In this document: in pieces, positions 26,675 through 34,146 of the stretch
How positions within the stretch are numbered: position 1 is the first letter of the stretch
How the letters are laid out: the number at the start of each line of letters is the position of its first letter
Assembly: GCA_027490255.1 (NCBI GenBank)
Contig: JAIXYM010000155.1
Span: 1 to 60,024 of the forward strand
From: Oxalobacteraceae bacterium
Lineage (GTDB): Bacteria > Pseudomonadota > Gammaproteobacteria > Burkholderiales > Burkholderiaceae_D
Direction of reading: 5' to 3'
Length of the DNA: 60,024 nucleotides
The notes under the pieces: generated by a model
Told to the model about the DNA's origin: nothing
Database searches by the model: none
What the model saw: only the letters and a program-made list of their open reading frames with translations
Position numbers and translations under genes: made by a program

Positions 26675-27151
26675 ATGGCCAATCTCGCTCAGGAACTCAT
26701 TACTAACGCGGAAAGCGGAAAAGCTTTCAGCGCTATGCAGATATCACGTTTTTCACCACAGGAAATCAGAATGGCTATTCAGGCACTAATGGGTGAGGAC
26801 AGAGATGCGTTGGCTTATGCGTTGGGTGATGCCGGTCTTGCGCTTTATCCAGATAGCGAAGACATCCTTGCGATTACTTCTTTGCTGGCGGTAGTCCGCG
26901 AAGACTGGCCGCAAGCGGTTGATCTTTTGAAGCAGTTGATCGAAATGCAGGGCGGGCAGGCGACGGTGTTTACCCACTCGATGATGATCCGCTCCTTGCG
27001 CTGCAATCTGGATCTGGCAGAAGCCTTTGAGGCTGCAGGTATTGCCTTGTCCTTGTTCCCCGAGCACCCTGAGTTGCTTAAAGAATATGACGCGTTGGCA
27101 GAAGCACTTGGGCTTTGCGCCGTTCAGGCTCAGCACGATCAGGTGATTTAA
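26675..27151 (+). CDS. Small TPR-like protein of unknown function
   Basis: I do not recognise this 158-residue protein. The sequence is helical and repeat-like: ALAYALGDAGLALYPDSEDILA, then TSLLAVVREDWPQAVDLLKQLI and AEAFEAAGIALSLFPEHPELL suggest two or three TPR-type helix pairs. An in-frame TTG lies seven codons upstream, but AAGGAG sits correctly for the ATG at 26675. It has its own sigma-54 promoter and directly precedes the giant flagellin, so a chaperone-like role in filament export or assembly is a reasonable guess. No membrane segment or signal peptide is present. Confidence 0.75.
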   Translation: MANLAQELITNAESGKAFSAMQISRFSPQEIRMAIQALMGEDRDALAYALGDAGLALYPDSEDILAITSLLAVVREDWPQAVDLLKQLIEMQGGQATVFTHSMMIRSLRCNLDLAEAFEAAGIALSLFPEHPELLKEYDALAEALGLCAVQAQHDQVI

Positions 27152-27274
27152 TTATTTATTTAATAATGGCAATTAGCTGCCGGAATATCGACAGATTTTG
27201 CCACTTTGGATTTGCCGGGGATTTAAGCTCACCCTGAATTCTTGTAACCACCTGAATAAAATAGAGTTTTTATC

Positions 27275-27290
27275 TGGCATAGGGTTTGCT
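27275..27290 (+). promoter_or_regulatory. Sigma-54 promoter of the giant flagellin
   Basis: TGGCATA, four bases, TTGCT, with GG (27276-27277) and GC (27288-27289) separated by ten bases. This matches the -24/-12 consensus well. The start near 27301 gives a 60-base leader with AAGGAG before the ATG. Confidence 0.85.
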
Positions 27291-27361
27291 TGAAATGTAG
27301 TTGACGGGTAGCGACCCGAAATCATTCAAGCGAGACCCTGGAGCCGGAAGGAGAAACCAGA

Positions 27362-30300
27362 ATGGCAGTTATCAATACAAACACCAAAGCACTTTTTTCG
27401 CAGTCAGCGCTGAAGCGGACCGAAGGAAGCATGTCGAAGGCAATGGAGCAGCTGTCCACGGGCAAGCGAATTAACAGCGCCAGTGACGACGCGGCTGGCA
27501 TGGCGATCGCTACGAGAATGTCACATCAGATTCGTAGTCTGAACCAGGCGGTTCGTAATGCGGGTGACGCCATCAATCTGATTCAGACTGCAGAAGGTGC
27601 GACCAACGAAATTACGGACATGATGATCCGTATGCGTGAGCTCGCCATTCAGGCAGTCAACGACACCAACGCCAATGAACAGCGAAGCTATCTTGACTTG
27701 GAATTCCAGCAACTCAAGCAGGAAATTGTCAGGATCGCCGATGTCACCGAATGGAACGGTTTCCCCGTGCTCAACGGCACGGCAGGTGAGCGGGTAGGTG
27801 AGATGCCGGTGTTTAAGGCGACTTCGGTAAGCCAGTTTGGCAGTGTGCTGATTAACCCCACGACCGTTCGAACATTAGCGGGTACAGATGAGGGCGATGG
27901 GGTTGGTGAGGTTCAGGAAGTTGTCTTTGCGGGCACGCCATCAACCGCTACATCGACGGGATTTATTACCATTGCAGGCGTCGAAATCAATGTGACTGCA
28001 GATGATTTTGATGACGGTGATTTGTCCTCGTATCTTACTTTTATCGCAGAAAAGCTTAGTGAAGACGATCAGTTTTCGGTGGATTCCGGTCGTACTGTGG
28101 AGTTCGACGGTACGGATACCTTAACGTTTACCTATACAGCGAGCGATGGTGATGTCGATAAAATTGCTGTCTACCCGCCTAGCGATCTGACTTATACGAA
28201 TGCAGATACGCCTTACCGCAATGCGATTACCAACGCAAAAGAGACTTTTACCAATAGCGGAAATTTCCTTAAAAGCGGCTCCTTGACTATCCAATACCCT
28301 GGATCGGGCGATGTTGCAACCGCGACATTCATTGCGGAGTCGGGTGAAGAAATTACCATGACAGGCGTGCTGGATACCGTGAATGGCACAATTTCTTTTA
28401 GTGATGAAGATGATTTCAATGCGAGCGTTTTATCGGGTTCCCTGACCTACACGTTTAGAAATTCCGACGGTGATGCGGAAGACATCAGCAGCCGGGCAGT
28501 CTCCTTATCGGTCAATGTCGCCGGCAGTATTCCCTCGTTACGTGCAGGTGACTTGCAAATCAATGGTATCGAGATTGGTGCATCCAGCGCTGATGATGAT
28601 CTGTTATCGCCGCCGAATAACGCCTCAGGCAGTGCAATAGCCAAAGCGGCTGCGATTAACCGTCGCGCACGTGATTCCGGAATCACTGCGGGTGAAACAC
28701 AAACCATTGCAATCTCCGGCACGCCTATCCCCGGTACCGTGGTCGTGGGGGGAGTTGCGGTTCAAATTACTTCAGCGGAAAGTACCTCAGTACTAGCGAC
28801 TGCCAAGATTGCCGCAACGCTTAACGCGAGTACTGCTTTTGGCGCTGAGTCAGGCCGTAGCGTTAGATATGCACCAGGCAGCACTACGCTAGTCATTGAC
28901 TTTGCAGCGAACGAGGGCGATGTCGCAAAGCTGACGATGTCGCCCGGGTCGACCGGACTTACGAGCCTGGTCGAAACGACGCGTACCCATTCAACCATGC
29001 TTCCTGGTACCGGCGTTTATGCCAAAGTCAATGAGAACGTATTGACTGGCCGCTCAATGTCTGCGGAGTCTGTTGCGAGTGGTACCGTATTTATTAACGG
29101 ATTTGCCAGTGCGGACATCACGACCACATTGAACAATACTCGCCAGACCCGATCTAGTGTTGTCGCAGCAATTAATGCGATCACTGATCGTACAGGCGTA
29201 AAGGCGATTGATACAGGATTTGATTCTCAGGGCATTACGCTTCTGGCAACCGATGGTCGTAACATTGAAGTGCGCTTCGAAACGGATTCGAATTCAAACA
29301 CTTTCGGGCAGCGTATCGGATTACGCGAAGGGGTTCAGAGTAGTACGGTGTCGCTGGAATCGCGCGTACAGGCACCCGTTGTTCTGACATCATCGGCCAC
29401 TGGTGACATCACGCGAGCGGGATTGATAGAGGGTAATTTCACCAAAAACCAATCGGTATTCAATACAGATACGCGCGCTCCGGTGATCATGCCTCAGGCT
29501 CAGGTTGAAGCAATCACCATTGATGACGGTGCTTTGGTTGATGGAGAAATATTTACCGCAACGATTAACGGTTATACCTTCGAAGTGGAGGTGGATGCAC
29601 CAGCTGTAGAAACTGCACAAGATATTCGGGATGCTCTTGTAGAGGCTATTAATCTGAAAGCAGATGTGATGGGCGTGACTGCCTCGGCTGGGCGCAGCAT
29701 CAGTGAATTAACCCTAACAGCCAATACAGCCGGAACCCCATTTACCTATTCGGTTGAAACCGATAGCGTTGATGCCACCATGCCAACGCAAACGATTGCC
29801 AAAAATGTACCGGCAAATTTCAAGCCATTGAATGCGGGCGACCTGGTTATTAACGGCATCAAAATTCGCGCCACTTCCTCAGCAGATGATACCGTTTCGA
29901 ACAGTGTGGCTGCTAGCAGTGACTCCAGCTCAAGTGCAATCGCTCTGGCTGCTGCGATCAATTCACACAGCTCGGAGACGGGTGTTCGAGCCCAGGCAAA
30001 CCCCGTGGTAAGCAAGGGTTTGAGTACGTACACAGCGTATCCGGATTCAGGAACATACAGCTTGTTCGTCAACGGCACGACGATTGAGGTTGACTTTAAA
30101 AAAGGCGAGACGGGATCTGAACGTAGAGCCAAGGTTATTGATGCCATCAATGAGCGTGTTGGTCAACATGGCGTGACCGCGAGTGATAATGGCAATGGTG
30201 TAACACTTGAGTCTGATGGCCGTAACGTCTCGGTCTGGTTTGATGGTGGCGTGAAAGATCTTACTGCCGCCAGCTTTGGACTTGAAAAAGGTGGTTCTGT

Positions 30301-31384
30301 AGAACAGGTGTCGCGTATTGTTTTGGGTGCTGATGCTGCCGCTTCTGATACCGCGACTGTGGTGATTAATGGCGTTACGATTACATCGGATGCCGATGTT
30401 GGTACTGCGAATGGTGCGGATCTTGCGTCGGCCCTGTTCCAGAAAATTCAGGAAAAAATTGATGCCGGCGAGATCAGAAATGTCGAAGTCAGTTATGACA
30501 GTGGTACGACCATCACGATCACCTCAACGATTGCAGGTACGCCTTTCAGTCTGACCGGGGCGGCAGTTGATTCAGATGACGCCACACTCAAGCTTGAATC
30601 CGTCACTGCAAACAGTGTGGGCGACAACGACGTAATTGGTCTGAGAGCTGCCAAAGATTCCGATGATAATGGTGCCCCTGTTTACGTGAGTAACAAGGCA
30701 CTTGGTGCAAAGACCCTGTATGGCACCGTACGCATGATCTCTGATCCAGCACTGCTGCCTATCGGGCTGCCATCGCCGATCGGTGCACCACCTTCGGATC
30801 AAGAGGCTTTGGTGCGAGCCAACGGCAAACCATTCACGGTGTCTGCTGGCGTCAAGGGATTTGGGGACGATAGCAATTTCGCTTCACTGGGATTCCAGGC
30901 AGGTACTTTTGGCGGTCGCGCCAGTACTGACCTCGATCCACCGCGCGTGGGTCGACTGGCCTTCCAGGTAGGTTCAGGTTCCAACCAGATGATCACGATT
31001 GACCTTGCAGATTTCGGTAAAGGTGGTCCGATCACAGGTGAGATTACAGGCGATGTCGATCTTAATGTTGAGCAAAGACGTACACGCATCAATACGCGTG
31101 AAGGCGCATCGTCGGTGTTGGCACTACTCGATACCGCCATGGATAAGGTCAATGCGACCCGGGCGACGATGGGTGCGGTAATGAACCGACTCGAGCACAC
31201 GATCAATAATCTTTCGAACGTGTCGACGAACTTGTCCGCCTCCCGCAGTCAGATTGAAGACGCCGACTATGCGGCAGCATCAACTGAAATGGCCAAGACC
31301 CAAATCATGCAACAGGCAGCAACCTCAGTGCTCGCACAAGCGAACATGAGCCAGCAAACCGTACTCAAACTCCTGGGCGGCTGA
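27362..31384 (+). CDS. Giant flagellin
   Basis: The 1340 residues start with a canonical flagellin D0/D1 (MAVINTNTKALFSQSALKR, EQLSTGKRINSASDDAAGMA, QTAEGATNEITDMMIRMREL) and end with the matching C-terminal helices (ASRSQIEDADYAAASTEMAK to VLKLLGG). Between them lie about 1100 residues of repeated surface modules: RAGDLQINGIEIGA near residue 390 and NAGDLVINGIKIRA near 823 are hook-IN-type elements, with several VTIxGVxxxxT units. Flagellins above 1000 residues are known but uncommon and form thick filaments in some marine gammaproteobacteria. A sigma-54 promoter, not sigma-28, precedes it. Glycosylation is likely from context. Confidence 0.93.
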   Translation: MAVINTNTKALFSQSALKRTEGSMSKAMEQLSTGKRINSASDDAAGMAIATRMSHQIRSLNQAVRNAGDAINLIQTAEGATNEITDMMIRMRELAIQAVNDTNANEQRSYLDLEFQQLKQEIVRIADVTEWNGFPVLNGTAGERVGEMPVFKATSVSQFGSVLINPTTVRTLAGTDEGDGVGEVQEVVFAGTPSTATSTGFITIAGVEINVTADDFDDGDLSSYLTFIAEKLSEDDQFSVDSGRTVEFDGTDTLTFTYTASDGDVDKIAVYPPSDLTYTNADTPYRNAITNAKETFTNSGNFLKSGSLTIQYPGSGDVATATFIAESGEEITMTGVLDTVNGTISFSDEDDFNASVLSGSLTYTFRNSDGDAEDISSRAVSLSVNVAGSIPSLRAGDLQINGIEIGASSADDDLLSPPNNASGSAIAKAAAINRRARDSGITAGETQTIAISGTPIPGTVVVGGVAVQITSAESTSVLATAKIAATLNASTAFGAESGRSVRYAPGSTTLVIDFAANEGDVAKLTMSPGSTGLTSLVETTRTHSTMLPGTGVYAKVNENVLTGRSMSAESVASGTVFINGFASADITTTLNNTRQTRSSVVAAINAITDRTGVKAIDTGFDSQGITLLATDGRNIEVRFETDSNSNTFGQRIGLREGVQSSTVSLESRVQAPVVLTSSATGDITRAGLIEGNFTKNQSVFNTDTRAPVIMPQAQVEAITIDDGALVDGEIFTATINGYTFEVEVDAPAVETAQDIRDALVEAINLKADVMGVTASAGRSISELTLTANTAGTPFTYSVETDSVDATMPTQTIAKNVPANFKPLNAGDLVINGIKIRATSSADDTVSNSVAASSDSSSSAIALAAAINSHSSETGVRAQANPVVSKGLSTYTAYPDSGTYSLFVNGTTIEVDFKKGETGSERRAKVIDAINERVGQHGVTASDNGNGVTLESDGRNVSVWFDGGVKDLTAASFGLEKGGSVEQVSRIVLGADAAASDTATVVINGVTITSDADVGTANGADLASALFQKIQEKIDAGEIRNVEVSYDSGTTITITSTIAGTPFSLTGAAVDSDDATLKLESVTANSVGDNDVIGLRAAKDSDDNGAPVYVSNKALGAKTLYGTVRMISDPALLPIGLPSPIGAPPSDQEALVRANGKPFTVSAGVKGFGDDSNFASLGFQAGTFGGRASTDLDPPRVGRLAFQVGSGSNQMITIDLADFGKGGPITGEITGDVDLNVEQRRTRINTREGASSVLALLDTAMDKVNATRATMGAVMNRLEHTINNLSNVSTNLSASRSQIEDADYAAASTEMAKTQIMQQAATSVLAQANMSQQTVLKLLGG

Positions 31385-31388
31385 TCCC

Positions 31389-31411
31389 GTCCGGCGTGAC
31401 GCTAGCCGGAC
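31389..31411 (+). terminator. Hairpin after giant flagellin
   Basis: GTCCGGC (31389-31395) pairs with GCCGGAC (31405-31411) over a 9-base loop, five bases after the stop. No T run follows, so it is a possible but incomplete terminator. Confidence 0.45.
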
Positions 31412-31485
31412 CAAAAATCCAGCCAGCGTGTCCTCTCAGCCTGTGACAAAATACGGGCAGTAGCGTAGGTCGCTCCGAGGCTGGT

Positions 31486-31725
31486 ATGGACAACAATGAC
31501 AAGCGCAGCCGAATCGTATTTCGGCTGCTTCGTATTTTGCTGATTTCGATCGGGCTGTTTCTGGTAACGGTAGTGCTGCACCCCGAGCGCTTTCTACCAC
31601 CCGACATGACGCTGGGTGAGTTTTTTCAGGCGATGCTCGGTGTCTTGATGTTGGCGGGGGTTCTCGCGGCCGTGACTTTTCGTGCCTGGAATGACTATCA
31701 GAACAAACGACGTAACAAGAAATGA
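31486..31725 (+). CDS. Small membrane protein, two predicted helices
   Basis: This 79-residue protein has a basic N-terminus (MDNNDKRSRIVFRLLR), a hydrophobic stretch ILLISIGLFLVTVVL and a second, MLGVLMLAGVLAAVTF, then a basic tail (NKRRNKK). The layout suggests two inner-membrane helices with both ends in the cytoplasm. It is not assigned to a named family. It overlaps the next gene by four bases, so three genes to 32668 probably form one transcript. No flagellar role can be inferred from the sequence. Confidence 0.6.
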   Translation: MDNNDKRSRIVFRLLRILLISIGLFLVTVVLHPERFLPPDMTLGEFFQAMLGVLMLAGVLAAVTFRAWNDYQNKRRNKK

Positions 31726-31970
31726 ATACTCCGAAGCTCACCGAACAGGAAGAGGCGCCTAACTGCTGGCAGTGTCGCCACTTCGCCGTGAGCTGGGATC
31801 CCAAGATGCCGTATTCCTGCCGACTGATGGGCTTTAAAAGCCGCATTCTCCCGGCCATCGAAGTACTGCGCGCTGACGGCCTTCGCTGTCAGGGTTTCAT
31901 GCGCAAACCTGCGGCCGCCACTGGCTGCAGCGAATCTCCCACACCGACGACCGTACGCAAGCTCGCATGA
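31722..31970 (+). CDS. Small four-cysteine protein
   Basis: The 82 residues contain Cys15-x2-Cys18, Cys33 and Cys56 with conserved-looking surroundings: CWQCRHFAVSWDPKMPYSC and LRADGLRCQGF. This spacing could bind a zinc ion. No known function. It overlaps the genes on both sides by four bases, which supports its reality. The C-terminal 20 residues are probably disordered. Confidence 0.6.
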   Translation: MNTPKLTEQEEAPNCWQCRHFAVSWDPKMPYSCRLMGFKSRILPAIEVLRADGLRCQGFMRKPAAATGCSESPTPTTVRKLA

Positions 31971-32668
31971 GAGCGATCGCCAGATTATCTACCTTGCTGG
32001 TGCTGCTAGTTTGCAGTACTGCACAGGCAGATATCGGCGTTGCAATGAAAGCTATTGAGCGCGGCCACTATGCAACGGCTGAGCGCGCATTGCGCAAAGC
32101 TGCCAGCAAGGGCGACCCACGTGCACAGAACAATCTGGGTTATTTATACGAGCATGGACTTGGCGTCGTGCAGAGTTATTCGGATGCGTACAGCTGGTAC
32201 AACCGCGCGGCGGAAGCGGGCTTGCCGGAGGCGCAGTACAACCTAGGTACCCTGTATCACCACGGTCGAGGCATCTCGCGCAATCACGATGTTGCGTATA
32301 AGTGGTTTTCTTCTGCAGCGACTGCTGGGTATACCGAGGCCGAGTACATGTTGGGCGAATCCTATCGCTCAGGTTTAGGCGTGAAGAAAGACGGCGCCGT
32401 TGCGCTTTCCTGGTATTTGAAATCCGCTCGCAAAGGTCATCCAGCGGCACAGCTCATGGCCGCGTCTGTCTATTTATCGGGCGAGGGCTGGCGCAAAGAA
32501 CCTGCCAAAGCGTTGGTTTGGGCTGAGATCGCTCGGTTCAATGGCGAACCTCAGGCCACGGCGTTGCTAGATAAGGCCAGCAAGGGTCTGGGCCAAGAAA
32601 AAAAATCTGAGGCCATGGAGCTGGCTGCACTTTGTTTGCGAAGTGCTTATCAGGATTGTCCGGAGTGA
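31967..32668 (+). CDS. Sel1-repeat protein, exported
   Basis: The first 21 residues form a Sec signal peptide (RLSTLLVLLVCSTAQA). The rest has four to five Sel1-like helix pairs, for example AQNNLGYLYEHGLGV, AQYNLGTLYHHGRGI and AEYMLGESYRSGLGV, each about 36 residues. Sel1 repeats mediate protein-protein contacts, and many such proteins work in the periplasm. The gene overlaps the four-cysteine protein gene by four bases. A specific role is not visible. Confidence 0.82.
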   Translation: MRAIARLSTLLVLLVCSTAQADIGVAMKAIERGHYATAERALRKAASKGDPRAQNNLGYLYEHGLGVVQSYSDAYSWYNRAAEAGLPEAQYNLGTLYHHGRGISRNHDVAYKWFSSAATAGYTEAEYMLGESYRSGLGVKKDGAVALSWYLKSARKGHPAAQLMAASVYLSGEGWRKEPAKALVWAEIARFNGEPQATALLDKASKGLGQEKKSEAMELAALCLRSAYQDCPE

Positions 32669-32675
32669 TTTGACT

Positions 32676-33164
32676 TCATTCGTCCGCTGGCTTGATCCTG
32701 AGCATCAAGGTCATTGGGTTTACTGGCGATGACTTGAATCCGTAGTACTCATAGAACTCTCTTGCGTGCTCGTTCAGAGCGTGTACCAGCATTGCTCTAA
32801 CTCCCGCATTAGAAGATATCCCAACAGAGCGACGCATTGCGTCTTGTAGCAGTGAGGCACCAAGTTTCATGCCTTGTGCGCGAGTGTCAACTGCCAGACG
32901 CGCCAGAATCATCACCGGTATGGGGTCTGGCATGTTCTGTCGAATGGCACGGGTGGCATCTTGCTGCGTCACCGCGCCCGCGGCCAGCGCGTAATACCCA
33001 ACTACCTGTTGCTCACCATCCGTAACGACAAAGGTTCGGCTGGCACCGTTGGATTGATTGGCGAGAGCGCGGCGTTTTAGCCAATCATCCAGAATGGATT
33101 CACCGCAGGAAAATAAATCGACGTGGTGCTCGGGTGCCAGAGGCACAGGCGCTTGGAGGTTCAT
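32676..33164 (-). CDS. GNAT-family toxin (TacT/AtaT-like acetyltransferase)
   Basis: The 162-residue GNAT protein has the acetyl-CoA loop LARLAVDTRAQGMKLGASLL and the strand-helix ending LVHALNEHAREFYEYYGF. DLFSCGESILDDWLKRRA near the N-terminus is typical of GNAT toxins that acetylate aminoacyl-tRNA and block translation. The partner DUF1778 gene overlaps its start by four bases, the standard arrangement of this toxin-antitoxin type. I chose the start at 33164; the frame is open 15 bases further. Confidence 0.85.
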   Translation of the reverse strand: MNLQAPVPLAPEHHVDLFSCGESILDDWLKRRALANQSNGASRTFVVTDGEQQVVGYYALAAGAVTQQDATRAIRQNMPDPIPVMILARLAVDTRAQGMKLGASLLQDAMRRSVGISSNAGVRAMLVHALNEHAREFYEYYGFKSSPVNPMTLMLRIKPADE

Positions 33165-33430
33165 GCACCCTTGTCCCAAGGCGCCTTCACTGCCAATAAT
33201 CGCTCCAGGCCCGGATTGGGTTCTGGCGGCGCATCCAGCAAGGCTTGGAATTGCTGCAGCTTTGCTTCGTCCAAGTTAAAAAACACCTGATCCAGCAGCA
33301 CTGACTGCGCCTTGTCGCAGGCAGCTTCAAGCATGAAATCGGAGCGGTTCTTGCCGAGCAGCTGAGCGGCCTGATCGATCAGTTCACGCTGCTGAGGCAG
33401 GGCTCGTAGGTTGATGGGGGCATCGCGCAT
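33161..33430 (-). CDS. DUF1778 antitoxin
   Basis: The 89-residue protein is a ribbon-helix-helix type antitoxin: INLRALPQQRELIDQAAQLLGKNRSDFMLEAACDKAQ is the DNA-binding half, and the C-terminal QALLDAPPEPNPGLERLL is the toxin-binding tail of TacA/AtaR relatives. The ATG at 33430 has GGAA six bases before it; an in-frame ATG 24 bases upstream is also possible. It precedes the GNAT toxin in one operon and likely represses the promoter at 33466-33494. Confidence 0.85.
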   Translation of the reverse strand: MRDAPINLRALPQQRELIDQAAQLLGKNRSDFMLEAACDKAQSVLLDQVFFNLDEAKLQQFQALLDAPPEPNPGLERLLAVKAPWDKGA

Positions 33431-33465
33431 AGGAATTTCCAAGTAGATGTACAAGAGATATACGA

Positions 33466-33494
33466 AGCCTAATTCGATGTATAGCTGATGTCAA
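33466..33494 (-). promoter_or_regulatory. Sigma-70-like promoter of toxin-antitoxin pair
   Basis: On the minus strand, TTGACA (33489-33494) is a perfect -35 box. After 17 bases comes TAGGCT (33466-33471), a weak -10 box matching 3/6. Confidence 0.45.
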
Positions 33495-33655
33495 TACATT
33501 GAGGCGCCATGGGATACCTTGATCGACCGGTAAATTGCGGAACAAAAGCCCGTTTAATCCGGAATAAGGTGCCGCAGCGTTGCATCCAGAGACGCCCATC
33601 AGACCAACCGTACCAAATCACTGCAACCGTGCGATGAGCAAATGCCACACGGTAC

Positions 33656-33805
33656 AGCAAAGACGCTGGATCCCCCCTTGCAGGCCGCGAACTGGTTTGC
33701 AAGCCAGTGCCGATGCGCTGGCAGCCCGCATTCGGTCAGAAACCCCGGCTACACCCCTTCGCCGGGAGCGAGTGGAGAATTCGGATCGTATGCGGTACGT
33801 CCACG
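33656..33805 (-). repeat. Interspersed composite palindromic repeat, inverted copy
   Basis: It reads AAAGACGCTGGATCCCCCC at one end and CGCCGGGAGCGAGTGG, then GAATTCGGATCG, at the other. This is the reverse orientation of the elements at 50873-50990 and 55245-55430. The centre between the shared ends differs. Confidence 0.65.
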
Positions 33806-33863
33806 CAGCATTCATCGCATCCTGGTGATGACGGAAGGATTTTTACGGTCCCTTAGCAACCCC

Positions 33864-33902
33864 TGTCATCCCGGCGCACGCCGGGATCCAGCGTCTTTCG
33901 TT
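33864..33902 (+). repeat. Short GGATCC palindromic repeat
   Basis: TCATCCCGGCG, four bases, CGCCGGGATCCAGCG, then TCTTTCGTTG. Close relatives occur at 50612-50640, 50955-50982 and 55066-55105. Confidence 0.65.
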
Positions 33903-34114
33903 GTGCATCATTAACTTTGGAGATGCAAATGAACAGGCTGCTCAACTCGGGCAACAGGCACCCATTTTGCAAATACCCACCTCATGGGCACATAATCGAA
34001 TCGACTGTCGACTTTCCGTCCCCCCCAAAAGCGGACGGCTTCTTCCTCCCCCGGCAAACCCCTGCCGATCCGACAGATCCCCTGAAAACCCGCATATTTC
34101 CTTGCTGAATTATC

Positions 34115-34130
34115 TGGCACACGGATTGCT
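34115..34130 (+). promoter_or_regulatory. Sigma-54 promoter of the flagellar regulator operon
   Basis: TGGCACA, four bases, TTGCT, with GG (34116-34117) and GC (34128-34129) ten bases apart: near-perfect. The predicted start near 34141 is only six bases before the ATG at 34147. Confidence 0.85.
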
Positions 34131-34146
34131 ATGGAGAAAGCACTCA

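Larger units (their letters stand above)
33431..34114. other. Repeat-rich intergenic region
   Basis: There is no supported gene here. It holds the toxin-antitoxin promoter on the minus strand, two copies of interspersed palindromic repeats (33656-33805 and 33864-33902), and, toward the end, the approach to the sigma-54 promoter of the regulator. Apparent short reading frames lie across the repeats. Confidence 0.6.

Noticed and set aside
33580..33914. Short frames around the repeats before the flagellar regulator
   Set aside because: They lie across interspersed palindromic repeats that occur elsewhere in the window in both orientations.
33901..34146. 82-codon upstream extension of the sigma-54 activator
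   Set aside because: The sigma-54 promoter at 34115-34130 lies inside it and no domain begins before 34147.
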